From assembly GCF_027922265.1 (NCBI RefSeq), contig NZ_BSFI01000023.1:224808-288807 (forward strand): a stretch of DNA of 64,000 bases. The letters run 5' to 3'. Positions 1-8,307 of this stretch are shown piece after piece. This DNA comes from Hansschlegelia plantiphila. GTDB lineage: Bacteria > Pseudomonadota > Alphaproteobacteria > Rhizobiales > Methylopilaceae. The notes under the pieces are model-generated. The model was not told the origin of the DNA. It worked only from the letters and a program-made list of their open reading frames with translations, and made no database searches. A program made the translations under genes and the position numbers. Position 1 is the first letter of the stretch. Each line of letters begins with the position of its first letter.

Positions 1-1454
1 AGCGGACGGACCCCGTGCTGTTCGACCTCTCCTACGATTATGTCGGCGACCTCGCCGAGACGGTCGCGCTGATGTGGCCGGGGGAGACGCGGGCCAACCG
101 CGCGCCTGTTCTGTCGGAGATCGTCGAGGGACTGACCTCGACGGCGAAGCTCGATCTGCCGAAGCGGCTCGCGCACTGGCTCGACGCGCTCGACGAGGTC
201 GGCCGCTGGGCGCTGCTCAAGCTCATCACCGGGTCGTTGCGCATCGGCGCCTCGGCGCGGCTCGCCAAGACCGCGGTCGCGGCGCTCGGCGATCACAAGC
301 CGGACGACGTCGAGCTGGTCTGGCCTGGCCTGCAGCCGCCTTATGAGGAGCTGTTCGCCTGGGTCGAGGGCCGCGGCGAGAAGCCGTTCGCGCTCGATCC
401 CGCGCCGTTCCGCCCGCCCATGCTGGCGCACCCGCTGGAGGACGCCGACTACCGCTTGTTCGATCCCGCGGCCTTCGTGGCGGAATGGAAGTGGGACGGC
501 ATCCGCGTCCAGGCCTCGGCGGGCAAGGACGCCGAAGGGCGTCAGGTCGCGCGGCTCTGGAGCCGGTCGGGGGAGGACGTCTCCGGGACGTTCCCGGACC
601 TGATCGAAGCGCTGACCTTCGAGGGTTCGATCGACGGCGAGCTGCTCGTCCTGCGCGACGGCAAGGTGCAGAGCTTCAACGTGCTGCAGCAGCGGCTTAA
701 CCGGAAGAGCGTGACGCCGAAGCTGCTCGCCGAATTCCCGGTCCATATCCGCGCCTACGACCTGCTGGTGGAGGGCGACGAGGATCTGCGCGAGCTGCCG
801 TTCGACGTCAGGCGCAAGCGGCTCGAGGCGTTCGTGGCGCGCGAGGACAATCCGCGGCTCGATCTCTCGCAGATGGTGCCGTTCGACGACTGGGACGGAT
901 TGGCCGCCGCCCGGCTCGATCCGGCCTCCGCCGGCGCAGGCGACGACTCGGCCGCCGTCGAGGGGCTGATGGTGAAGCGCCGCGACAGCCCGTATGTCGT
1001 CGGGCGTCCCAAGGGCCTGTGGTTCAAGTGGAAGCACGACCCGATGACGGTCGACGCCGTGATGATGTACGCCCAGCGGGGGCACGGGAAACGGTCGTCG
1101 TTCTATTCCGACTACACCTTCGGGCTCTGGACGGAGGACGAGGAGGGGGTGCGGCTGGTCCCCGTCGGCAAGGCCTATTTCGGGTTCACCGACGAGGAGC
1201 TCGTCGAGCTCGACCGCTTCGTGCGCAAGAACACCGTCAACCGCTTCGGCCCGGTGCGGGAGGTGACGCACACCGAGGCGATCGGCCTCGTGCTGGAAGT
1301 CGCGTTCGAGGGCATCGCGCGCTCGACGCGCCACAAATCGGGAGTCGCGATGCGGTTTCCGCGCATCGCCCGCATCCGCTGGGACAAGCCGCCTCACGAG
1401 GCGGACAGGCTGGAAAGCCTCGAAGCGCTGATCGAGGCGAAGGAGAGCGCTTAA
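1..1454 (+). CDS. ATP-dependent DNA ligase, 5'-truncated by window edge
   Basis: The frame is open from base 3, so the true start lies upstream of the window; about 484 codons are visible. The product seals nicks in duplex DNA using ATP. The adenylation lysine sits in EWKWDGIR (around base 485-510), the KxDG motif of covalent nucleotidyltransferases. It is followed by SGEDVSGTFPDL, by IDGELL (motif III) and, further on, by EGLMVKRRDSPY and WFKWKHDP, corresponding to motifs IV and V. The C-terminal OB-fold region ends in a family-typical stretch (RFPRIARIRWDKP). The length fits the roughly 530-residue bacterial ligases that sit with DNA-damage exonuclease and helicase genes; such partners would be upstream and are not visible. 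Its TAA stop is shared on opposite strands with the convergent NTP transferase (TTAA at 1451-1454). Confidence 0.93.
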   Translation, partial: RTDPVLFDLSYDYVGDLAETVALMWPGETRANRAPVLSEIVEGLTSTAKLDLPKRLAHWLDALDEVGRWALLKLITGSLRIGASARLAKTAVAALGDHKPDDVELVWPGLQPPYEELFAWVEGRGEKPFALDPAPFRPPMLAHPLEDADYRLFDPAAFVAEWKWDGIRVQASAGKDAEGRQVARLWSRSGEDVSGTFPDLIEALTFEGSIDGELLVLRDGKVQSFNVLQQRLNRKSVTPKLLAEFPVHIRAYDLLVEGDEDLRELPFDVRRKRLEAFVAREDNPRLDLSQMVPFDDWDGLAAARLDPASAGAGDDSAAVEGLMVKRRDSPYVVGRPKGLWFKWKHDPMTVDAVMMYAQRGHGKRSSFYSDYTFGLWTEDEEGVRLVPVGKAYFGFTDEELVELDRFVRKNTVNRFGPVREVTHTEAIGLVLEVAFEGIARSTRHKSGVAMRFPRIARIRWDKPPHEADRLESLEALIEAKESA

Positions 1455-2191
1455 GTGGTTTCGACGAGCCGGCGCACCAGGATCAGATCGGCGGGCTTGT
1501 CGACGTCGACCGCGGCGCGGCCGAAGGGCATCTCGACGACGCCGGCGCTGACGCCGGAGAGCCGCTCGATCGCCGCGACCCCGCGGGCGAGCGTGAGGCG
1601 TCCGAGCGAGTAGTCGAGGATCGCGCGGGGCCCGAGCTTCTTCAGCAGTTTCAGCGGCCGCTTCCGGAGCGCCTCGACCGAGCGCCACATCTCGATCGCC
1701 TTGATCGCCGCCATGTCGCGGAAGAAGAACATGTTGCAGCCGGAAAAGCCGCCGTCGGCGAGCTTCATGAAGGTGCGCTTGGTGTCGGGGGTCGCCGCCA
1801 TCACCACCGTGTCGCGGGCGAGCGCCGCGGTGACTGTGACGTCGGGGACGTGGTCGAGGAAGTAGCCGACCCATTCCGGCTCGAGCAGCGCATGGTCGGC
1901 GGTGGTGACGAACAGCGGCGCGCCGAGGCGCCCGAAGGCGTCCGCCACGCTCTCGCTGAGCGACGCCTTGGACCGGAAGACCTCGACGTCGGGCGTCGTC
2001 ACCAGCTCCGGCCGGTCGATCGACACTGCGATCCTGCCGACGCGGCCGCTCGCCCTGAGGGCGTTCACGACGCGGTCGAGCATGGCGACGCCGCCGATCG
2101 GGATCAGCGCCTTGTGGCTGACGCCGGCGAACTCCGCGAGCGGATCGCCTCCCGGCCGGACGCCGGCCAGCACCAGCGCCGTGACGGTCAC
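1451..2191 (-). CDS. MobA-like NTP transferase of the sphingolipid locus (CpgD-like)
   Basis: A 246-residue single-domain nucleotidyltransferase. The N-terminus ALVLAGVRPGGDPLAEFAG and the following SHKALIPIGG match the nucleotide-binding loop of MobA/GlmU-type enzymes, and TTADHALL provides the acidic metal-binding position. The start is GTG at 2191, overlapping the TGA of the upstream ceramide synthase gene (GTGA), so the two are translationally coupled. It is the last gene of a five-gene minus-strand operon. From family knowledge, an NTP transferase in the Caulobacter ceramide locus is needed to build the ceramide phosphoglycerate headgroup; I infer a similar role, activating a polar headgroup precursor as an NDP derivative. 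The substrate cannot be read from the sequence. Confidence 0.82.
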   Translation of the reverse strand: MTVTALVLAGVRPGGDPLAEFAGVSHKALIPIGGVAMLDRVVNALRASGRVGRIAVSIDRPELVTTPDVEVFRSKASLSESVADAFGRLGAPLFVTTADHALLEPEWVGYFLDHVPDVTVTAALARDTVVMAATPDTKRTFMKLADGGFSGCNMFFFRDMAAIKAIEMWRSVEALRKRPLKLLKKLGPRAILDYSLGRLTLARGVAAIERLSGVSAGVVEMPFGRAAVDVDKPADLILVRRLVETT

Positions 2192-3315
2192 GACGTCAGC
2201 CTCTTGGAATAGATGCGATAGGTCTTGTAGGCCTCGCCGCCGCCGAGCGCCTCGCCGATATGGCGCATCGGCCTGTTGGTCTCCAGCACCCACGACATCT
2301 CGACGTGCCGGACCTTGCGCCGCCAGCCCTCCTCGCGGAACTTCTCGAAGATGTAGAACGGCATGACGTTTCCGAGATACGTGCCGTGGAATTCGCGCCG
2401 AACGCCCATCAGCGGGATCCGGGCCGACGTGTAGGTCTGGCGCTTCAGCCGCCAGAGCAGCTTGGCCCAGCCGAACGGCAGCAGCTCGCCGTCGAGGTCG
2501 CGGATCATCTCGTTCAGGTTGGGCAGCGCCAGCCCGAAGGCGGCGGGGCGGCCGGCGACCTCGGCGATCCAGACGAGGCGCTCGTCGAGCAGCAGCTTCA
2601 TGCTCTTCGCGACATGGCGGAGTTCGTCCTCGCCGAACGGCACGAAGCCCCAGTTTTCCGCCCAGGCGTCGTTGAAGATGCCGATGATCGACGGCAGCTC
2701 GTCGTCGTAGCGCTTCCAGTCGATGTGACGGATGACGAGCTCCGGCGGCTTCGGGCGCGCGAAGATGCGCTGGATCGACTTGGGGAAAGGCGTGCCGGTG
2801 TCGTGCAGGTAGGCGTAGAGGTCCATCGTCTTGGCGTAGCCCTGCGCCTCGACGCGGGGGCCGACATAGGGGAGGTCGTGCGGCATCAGCATCATCGACG
2901 GCGTGTCGAAGCCATCGACGAGGAGGCCGGACTCCTCGTTGATGTTGAGGCTGAACGGTCCCTGGATCTCCGCCTTGCCGCGTGCGCGGTGGAAGCGCTC
3001 CACCTCGCCGAACAGCGCATGGAAGATTTCCGGGTCGTCCTCGGCCGCGATCAGGCCGAAATGGCCGATGTCGCCGGTGCGCCGGTCGGCCTGAGCGCTG
3101 ATGCGCCCGACGGGGCGGCCGTCCCGCCAAGCCATCCAGAACGCGGCGTCCATGTAGTTGAACGCGGGATTCTTCTTACGCGACAGGGCGTCCCGACGCT
3201 CCAGCCTGAGCGGGGCGATATAGTTCGGGTCGCTGGCGTGAAGCCGGTCGGGCAGCGCGATGAAGGCCTCGAGGTCCGCTTTGGACTCCACCGGCCGGAT
3301 TTCGAAAGTGGTCAA
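2188..3315 (-). CDS. bcerS: Bacterial ceramide synthase (GNAT-fold sphingoid base N-acyltransferase)
   Basis: 375 residues. The N-terminal part (FEIRPVESKADLEAFIALPD, then PLRLERRDAL and NPAFNYMDAAFWMAWRDGR) and the C-terminal GNAT-like segment (FHGTYLGNVMPFYIFEKFR, then RHVEMSWVLETNRPM) resemble the long acyltransferase family containing the experimentally described Caulobacter ceramide synthase. It would acylate 3-ketosphinganine to 3-ketoceramide. The start is an unusual TTG at 3315 with a good GGAGG seven bases upstream; TTGA overlaps the stop of the LptG-like gene. The genomic context (SPT, ACP, acyl-ACP ligase, lipid kinase, lipid transport) strongly supports the assignment. I rely on remembered family features, not an alignment. 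Confidence 0.82.
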   Translation of the reverse strand: MTTFEIRPVESKADLEAFIALPDRLHASDPNYIAPLRLERRDALSRKKNPAFNYMDAAFWMAWRDGRPVGRISAQADRRTGDIGHFGLIAAEDDPEIFHALFGEVERFHRARGKAEIQGPFSLNINEESGLLVDGFDTPSMMLMPHDLPYVGPRVEAQGYAKTMDLYAYLHDTGTPFPKSIQRIFARPKPPELVIRHIDWKRYDDELPSIIGIFNDAWAENWGFVPFGEDELRHVAKSMKLLLDERLVWIAEVAGRPAAFGLALPNLNEMIRDLDGELLPFGWAKLLWRLKRQTYTSARIPLMGVRREFHGTYLGNVMPFYIFEKFREEGWRRKVRHVEMSWVLETNRPMRHIGEALGGGEAYKTYRIYSKRLTS

Positions 3316-4469
3316 CCGTTCGCCTCCGCAAGCCTGGGGCCCGAGGTCGCATGGACCTTCGGTTCAGGCCAGCCGCCGTCGATGCGACGGATTCGCCAGA
3401 CGCCGTATGCGGCGAAGATCAGCAGGGCCGACCAGGCGCCGACGACGGGGGTGATGACCCCGGTCAGCGCGAGCGTCGACAGCAGCCCGTCGCTCAGCAT
3501 GAACATCAGTCCGCCGCCGAGCGCCGCCGCGGCGTGGCGGATGGAGCGGGCGTCGCGCCAGTTCACCAGCGCCGCCGGCATCGCCAGCAGCACCATGACG
3601 ATCGCGCCCAGCGGGCCGGCGTAGATCCGCTCGACCAGCGTCTCGTAGAACGCCAGCGGCGCGTTCGGCGTCATCTGGCCGGACAGCACGGCGCGCGCCG
3701 CCGCCAGCGACACGCGGCTCTCCGGCGTCAGCGCCGAGAGCACGTCGTCGGGGGTGAGCGTCGTGTTCCAGGGGCCGTCGGCCGGGGTCCGGACGTTGAA
3801 ATTGTCGCGCGTCCAGTCGACCCGCTCGGCGTCCTTCAGGATCCAGCGCCGCTTCTCGTAGTGAGCTTCGGCCGCCATGGTGCGGGCGGTGACGATCTTG
3901 TTGGCGTCGCGGTCGTAGATCCGCAGCGCCTTCAGCTTTTTGCCCTTGTCGCTGACCCGGTCGAACGACACGACCGAGTCGCCGATCCTGAGCCAGATCG
4001 GCTTGGGATCAGTCTTGCCGTCTTTGGCGGCGCCGGCCTCGACGTCGGCGTCGCCCTCGTCGCCCGCATGGGTCAGCATGATCGCAAGCTTCGCCTCGGT
4101 GCGCGGGGCTATGACGTCGATCAACGTCGATTGCACGATCACCAGCACGAGGGCGCCCGGAAGCATCATCAGGAACAGCGCCCAGGTGCTGCGCCCGGCG
4201 GAGCGCATCGGGGCGATCTCGCCGTTGCGCGCGAGCGTAAGCAATGCCGCCAGAGCGCCGATCAACGCCCCGAGCGGCAGCGAATGGGTCAGCAGCGTCG
4301 GCATCTTCAGGCCGGCATAGCGCAGGATGCCGAGCAGGCCGTCGCCCGTGTCCAGAATGTCGCCGGCGTTGTCGACGAGATCCAGGATCTGCGCGATGAA
4401 GGCGAGGATCAGCGCCGAGGTCAGCGACAGCCTGACGAGCGACGTGCTGAGATAGCGGGTGAAGCGCAT
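3312..4469 (-). CDS. LptG/YjgQ-family permease, sphingolipid-locus paralogue
   Basis: 385 residues with the LptF/LptG layout: N-terminal membrane segments (about residues 13-35 and 60-85 with the THSLPLGALIGALAALLTLAR stretch split across two helices, and 100-120), a large periplasmic beta-jellyroll-like region (about 130-265) and three C-terminal membrane helices (about 280-365). In the Lpt machine, LptFG extract lipid A from the inner membrane with the LptB ATPase. A second pair placed inside a sphingolipid locus suggests a dedicated extractor for ceramide-based lipids. Start ATG at 4469 directly abuts the stop of the LptF-like gene (4470). No LptB-like ATPase is encoded beside it, so it presumably uses the housekeeping one. 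Confidence 0.87.
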   Translation of the reverse strand: MRFTRYLSTSLVRLSLTSALILAFIAQILDLVDNAGDILDTGDGLLGILRYAGLKMPTLLTHSLPLGALIGALAALLTLARNGEIAPMRSAGRSTWALFLMMLPGALVLVIVQSTLIDVIAPRTEAKLAIMLTHAGDEGDADVEAGAAKDGKTDPKPIWLRIGDSVVSFDRVSDKGKKLKALRIYDRDANKIVTARTMAAEAHYEKRRWILKDAERVDWTRDNFNVRTPADGPWNTTLTPDDVLSALTPESRVSLAAARAVLSGQMTPNAPLAFYETLVERIYAGPLGAIVMVLLAMPAALVNWRDARSIRHAAAALGGGLMFMLSDGLLSTLALTGVITPVVGAWSALLIFAAYGVWRIRRIDGGWPEPKVHATSGPRLAEANG

Positions 4470-5690
4470 TCAGGCCTCGGCGGTCCGGAAGCGGCCGAAC
4501 ACGCCGGCGGCGGCGGTGGAGACGGCCCGGCTGACCCGGTCGATCGCCCGCGACACGATCGTGTCGCCTGGCCGGTCCGTGCTCGTCCTGAACAGCCAGA
4601 ACGCGAAGACGACGAAGACGACGAACGGCGCCCAGCAGTCCAGCGCCGCCGGTCCCCGGCCCTTGTGCGCGAAGGTCTCGCCGATCTGAAGCGCATTGTG
4701 GAACGCGAGCATCAGCAGCACCGCGGCGACCGCGTTCGCGACCCGCGCATTGCGGCGCATGGTCATGCTGAGCGGCACGATCAGCAGTGGCAGGAACGGC
4801 AGCGAAAGCGACCGCGCCAGCCGGGCGTGGAACTCCGCCTGCAGCTGGTTCACCGGCGAAGAGGGCAGCGGCGCGCTCATCTCGCTCCAGAGCTCCGTCA
4901 GCGTGAGTTCGCGCTCGTTGCCGCCGCGGGCGCGGAACGGCGGGGCCTGCAGGTCGAACTTCTTGTCGAGCACCAGCTCCTGGAAGCGCAGCGTGCTCGG
5001 CCGCGCCGCGCCGTAATCGCGCACGATCACGCCATTGTGCAGCTTCAGCTGGATCTGCGTCCGGTCGGGGGTCAGCTCCAGCGTGCCGCCGGCCGAGGTC
5101 GTCACCACGTCGGCGCCGTCCTCGCGGTTCTGGATGAACACGCCGGTCAGTTCGCGGCCGGTCTTGTCGACGTCGTCGGCGGTGATCGTCAGGCCGTCCT
5201 TGGCGCTGATGAAGGTGGCGGCCGGCGCATGCGCCCGCCAGGCGTAGGCGACGCTGGAATTCAGGATGTCGCGGTATGCGTAGCGGCAATAGGGCGACAG
5301 GAAGCCGACAACGATGACGCTGATGATCGCGAGCACGGCGCCCAGCGCGATCAGCGGTCGGGTGACGGACTGCACCGAGACGCCGCTCGCCAGCATCGCC
5401 TCGAGCTCGGCGCCGAGGCTGAGCCGCGACACCGCGCTGAACACGCCGAGCGCGAAGCCCGCCGGCAGCGCGAAGCCCAGATAATGCGGGACGAGGTTGG
5501 CCGACAGCGTGAAGACCAGGATCACGGGCGCGCCGGCGGTCGCGAGCAGGTCGACCAGCCGCAGCACGCGCTCCAGCAGCAGCGCCATCAGCACGACGCC
5601 GAGCGCCATCAGCATCGGGCGGAGCGTCAGCCCCAGCACGTAGCGGTCGAGCAGCCGAAGCCGCGGCATGCCCCAGCGTCCGGCGGCCAT
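4470..5690 (-). CDS. LptF/YjgP-family permease, sphingolipid-locus paralogue
   Basis: About 406 residues. Family hallmarks are LLDRYVLGLTLRPMLMALG near the N-terminus, the conserved FALPAGFALGVFSAVSRLS loop and helix, the acidic coupling-helix region (LGAELEAMLASGVS), a periplasmic domain (about 125-300) and C-terminal helices including SLPFLPLLIVPLSM. It pairs with the adjacent LptG-like gene to form a probable heterodimeric lipid extractor. I chose ATG at 5690 because it overlaps the upstream HIT stop as TGATG, a classic coupling signal; an in-frame GTG at 5705 would add five residues. Neither has a clear ribosome binding site, consistent with translational coupling. Confidence 0.86.
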   Translation of the reverse strand: MAAGRWGMPRLRLLDRYVLGLTLRPMLMALGVVLMALLLERVLRLVDLLATAGAPVILVFTLSANLVPHYLGFALPAGFALGVFSAVSRLSLGAELEAMLASGVSVQSVTRPLIALGAVLAIISVIVVGFLSPYCRYAYRDILNSSVAYAWRAHAPAATFISAKDGLTITADDVDKTGRELTGVFIQNREDGADVVTTSAGGTLELTPDRTQIQLKLHNGVIVRDYGAARPSTLRFQELVLDKKFDLQAPPFRARGGNERELTLTELWSEMSAPLPSSPVNQLQAEFHARLARSLSLPFLPLLIVPLSMTMRRNARVANAVAAVLLMLAFHNALQIGETFAHKGRGPAALDCWAPFVVFVVFAFWLFRTSTDRPGDTIVSRAIDRVSRAVSTAAAGVFGRFRTAEA

Positions 5691-6124
5691 CAGGCGGTCC
5701 AGCACGATTTGAGTTCGGCCACCAGCGCGTCGGACGCCGCCCCGTCGAGGTCGGCGCCCTGCGAAAGATCAGGCGGTCCGGGCCAGCCGGCGTCCGGAAC
5801 GACCAGATCGCGAAACGACCGCGAACCGTCGTAACGGGGAATCACGTGGAAGTGGACGTCGGGGTCGACCATCATCAGCATCAGATAGTTGATGCGCGCG
5901 TATTTGACGAACGCGCTGAGGCAAGGCTCGATTGCGCCGATCGCCGCGCCGAGATCCGAGAAGGCCTGCGGCGACAGGTCGGAGAACGCCGTCGCCTCCT
6001 CGCGGCAGACGAGCACCAGCGATCCGAGCGTCGGCTGCTTCGGCCGCACGAGCACGCTCCAGGCGCCGACCTCGGCCACCAGGCTTCGCGGATAGCCGAA
6101 CTTCTCCATAGTCTTGTTGGCCAT
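5690..6124 (-). CDS. HIT-family nucleotide-binding protein
   Basis: 144 residues. The histidine-triad region reads DPDVHFHVIPRYDGSR: the central catalytic histidine and the third are kept, but the first histidine of the usual H-x-H-x-H is aspartate. HIT proteins hydrolyse or transfer nucleotidyl groups (AMP, NMP) from small ligands. As the first gene of the bCerS operon it may act on a nucleotide-activated headgroup or lipid intermediate made by the neighbouring NTP transferase, CDP-alcohol transferase or Tam41-like enzyme; that is inference. Start ATG at 6124 (MANKTMEKFG); a second Met lies at codon 6. It is divergent from the CDP-alcohol transferase gene across a 109-base intergenic region that must hold both promoters. 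Confidence 0.8.
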   Translation of the reverse strand: MANKTMEKFGYPRSLVAEVGAWSVLVRPKQPTLGSLVLVCREEATAFSDLSPQAFSDLGAAIGAIEPCLSAFVKYARINYLMLMMVDPDVHFHVIPRYDGSRSFRDLVVPDAGWPGPPDLSQGADLDGAASDALVAELKSCWTA

Positions 6125-6233
6125 CGAGGGGTCCGATCCCTTGGGAAGGCGCAGCTTGCGAGGCTGGCAAGGCGGCCGGTTTGTCGCTAAACGACACGCC
6201 GATAGTGTGGCGCGTGCGGGAATTGCAAGAAGA
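6125..6233. promoter_or_regulatory. Divergent promoter region of the two sphingolipid operons
   Basis: This 109-base region separates the HIT-led minus operon from the CDP-alcohol transferase-led plus operon, so both promoters should lie here or inside the flanking gene starts. The only symmetric element I see is TGTCG-CTAAA-CGACA near 6182-6196, with five-base arms, which could be an operator but is short enough to arise by chance. An AAGAAGA purine run just before 6234 serves as the ribosome binding site of the plus gene. Confidence 0.4.
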
Positions 6234-7370
6234 ATGACGGATTCGAAAAGCGGCGCGCAAGCGCCGGTCGCCGTTCTGGTCGGCGCGTCGGACGTCCGCA
6301 TCTGGGGCATGACCGCGGCGGAGCGGCTGCGCCGCCAGCTGTCGCGCGCCGGCGTGACGGATGTCCGTCCCAACGCGGACGGCCTCGTCGAAGGCGGCCG
6401 CGTCATCGCGCTCCGACTGGATTACGCCTACGAGCAGCGGCTGATCGAGGCGCTTGTCGAGCGCGCCGACGTGGCGCTGACGGTTGACGGCGCGCTGGTC
6501 GCGGCGGGCGTCGCGTCGCAGACGGCCCCCGCGGCGATCGCCGCGCTCGAAGGCCGCGGCCCGCTGCCGACCGGCGTCGCGGCGCTCGATTCCGAAGGAC
6601 TCGCGGGCTCGTACAACCGCAAGCTCCGCAAGCGGGAGATCGCTTATGTCGCGCCGCTGAACGCCGCCACCGTGGACGATTTCGAGGCGCGCAGCTTCGC
6701 AGGCTCCTACAAGGGCGTTACCGACGTCGTCACCAAATATGTCTGGCCGGTTCCGGCGCGGATCGTGACCAAGTGGTGCGCCGAGCGCGCCATCACGCCG
6801 AACCAGGTCACCTATGTCGGGCTTGTCCTGATGTTCGTCGCGCTCGGTCTGTTCTGGAACGGCTGGTTCCTCACCGGACTGGTCCCGGCCTGGATCATGA
6901 CCTTCCTCGACACCGTCGACGGCAAGCTCGCCCGCGTGACCATGACCTACTCGAAGTTCGGCGACGTGCTCGACCACGGCATCGACCTGGTGCATCCGCC
7001 GTTCTGGTGGTGGGCGTGGATCGTGGGCCTGCCGGCGGTCGGTCTCGGTCTGGAGCGGCCGGATCTCGCCGTCGGCGTCATCATCGGCGGCTACATCGTC
7101 CAGCGCATCCTCGAGGGCGCGTTCCTCAGGCTGTTCGGCATGCATATGCACGTCTGGCGGCCGTTCGACAGTTTCTTCCGGCTGATCACGGCGCGCCGGA
7201 ACCCCAACCTCGTGATCCTGACCGTCTTCACACTGTTGGGCCGGCCCGACGTCGGGATGATCGTCGTGCTGTGGTGGATCGTGCTGTCGCTGGTGGTCCA
7301 CGCCGTGCAGCTCGTCCAGGGCGTCATCGTCAGCCGAAAGCGTCCGGTCACCTCCTGGCTCTCGGCGTGA
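6234..7370 (+). CDS. CDP-alcohol phosphotransferase with N-terminal nucleotidyltransferase-like domain
   Basis: 378 residues, start ATG 6234 after AAGAAGA. The C-terminal half contains the complete CDP-alcohol phosphotransferase signature DG-x2-AR-x8-G-x3-D-x3-D, visible as DGKLARV..SKFGDVLDHGID (around residues 230-250), flanked by several membrane helices. The first ~150 residues resemble the nucleotidyltransferase half of bifunctional IPCT/DIPPS proteins but lack an obvious glycine-rich nucleotide loop, so that domain looks degenerate. It would swap CMP for a polar alcohol or phosphate-bearing headgroup on an activated lipid in the inner membrane. Its position directly before the lipid kinase and spt mirrors the Caulobacter cpg genes for ceramide phosphoglycerate, as I recall them. 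Its stop overlaps the next GTG start (GTGA). Confidence 0.85.
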   Translation: MTDSKSGAQAPVAVLVGASDVRIWGMTAAERLRRQLSRAGVTDVRPNADGLVEGGRVIALRLDYAYEQRLIEALVERADVALTVDGALVAAGVASQTAPAAIAALEGRGPLPTGVAALDSEGLAGSYNRKLRKREIAYVAPLNAATVDDFEARSFAGSYKGVTDVVTKYVWPVPARIVTKWCAERAITPNQVTYVGLVLMFVALGLFWNGWFLTGLVPAWIMTFLDTVDGKLARVTMTYSKFGDVLDHGIDLVHPPFWWWAWIVGLPAVGLGLERPDLAVGVIIGGYIVQRILEGAFLRLFGMHMHVWRPFDSFFRLITARRNPNLVILTVFTLLGRPDVGMIVVLWWIVLSLVVHAVQLVQGVIVSRKRPVTSWLSA

Positions 7371-8302
7371 CGCGGCTGGGCGTCGTCGCGAACGGACGAA
7401 GCTGGCGCAACCGCAACGGCCGCGCCGCGCCGCCCGCTTCCGCCGGCGTCCTGTTCGAGGCGCCCGACTCGCCCGCCGATTATCCCGAGGTGATGAGGCG
7501 CTTCGCGGCGGCGGGCGTCACGACGCTCGCGATCGACGGCGGCGACGGCACGCTGCGCGACGTGATGAGCGCCATGGCGCCGGCCTTCGGCGACGCGCTC
7601 CCGCAGATCGCGCTGCTGCCGAACGGCAAGACCAACGTGGCCGCGGCCGACGTCGGCGGGGCGGGGCGGGGGCCTGACGCCGTCGGCAGGCTCGCCGCCG
7701 CGCTGAGCGCCGATGCGCCGCTGACGACGACCGTGCGCCGCCCGCTGGCGATTTCGTTCGACGGGCGCTCGGTCTACGGCTTCGTGTTCGGCCTCGGCGC
7801 CTTCGAGCGCGCGACCCGCCTCGTCGACGAGCGCGTGCACGAGCGCGGCTTCGCGCAGAAGCTCGGCGTCGCGCTCGGCGTCGTGGGGTCGGTCTCGACG
7901 GCGCTGTTCGGCAAGGAGCGCGCGGCGTGGAGCCGCGGCGTGCCGCTGTCGCTCGCGCTCGACGGCGGCGGGGAGGCGACCCACGACAGCTTCGCGCTGC
8001 TCGCGACCTCGCTCCGGCGCTGGGTGCTCGGCCTCTGGCCGTTCTGGGGAACCGGCGAGGGCGCGATCGCGGTGACCGAGATATCGGCCCCGCCGCGGCG
8101 CCTCGCGCTCGGCCTCGCGACCGCCGGCCTCGGCCGGCCGCGGCCGTGGGCTGCGGCGGAAGGCTGGCGGAGCGAGCGCGCGGACCGTGTGTCGCTGTCG
8201 CTGCGGGCGCCCTTCATCATCGACGGCGACCGGTTCGAGCCCGGCCCCGACGGCGCGGTCGAGATTCGGTCCGGACCGCCGCTCTCCTTCGTCAGGCTCT
8301 GA
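7367..8302 (+). CDS. Ceramide-kinase-like lipid kinase (DAGK catalytic fold; CpgB-like)
   Basis: 311 residues from GTG 7367, coupled by GTGA overlap to the preceding gene. The diagnostic DAGK/sphingosine kinase loop is GGDGTLRDVM near residue 60, followed by LLPNGKTNVAA where the usual GTGN-D-ARSL segment lies. The C-terminal beta-domain ends in IIDGDRFEPG. The enzyme would phosphorylate a lipid hydroxyl using ATP. In Caulobacter the equivalent syntenic gene is a characterised, evolutionarily distinct ceramide kinase, so ceramide is the likely acceptor here; diacylglycerol or a long-chain base remain alternatives. The rewritten substrate loop (NGKTN rather than GTGND) supports a subfamily separate from YegS/DgkB. 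Confidence 0.84.
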   Translation: MTRLGVVANGRSWRNRNGRAAPPASAGVLFEAPDSPADYPEVMRRFAAAGVTTLAIDGGDGTLRDVMSAMAPAFGDALPQIALLPNGKTNVAAADVGGAGRGPDAVGRLAAALSADAPLTTTVRRPLAISFDGRSVYGFVFGLGAFERATRLVDERVHERGFAQKLGVALGVVGSVSTALFGKERAAWSRGVPLSLALDGGGEATHDSFALLATSLRRWVLGLWPFWGTGEGAIAVTEISAPPRRLALGLATAGLGRPRPWAAAEGWRSERADRVSLSLRAPFIIDGDRFEPGPDGAVEIRSGPPLSFVRL

Positions 8303-8307
8303 CGCCG

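Noticed and set aside
3351..5834. Very long plus-strand open frame opposite the LptF/LptG-like genes
   Set aside because: Arginine/glutamine-rich low-complexity translation without domains; it is an antisense shadow of two clearly conserved membrane protein genes, expected at this GC content.
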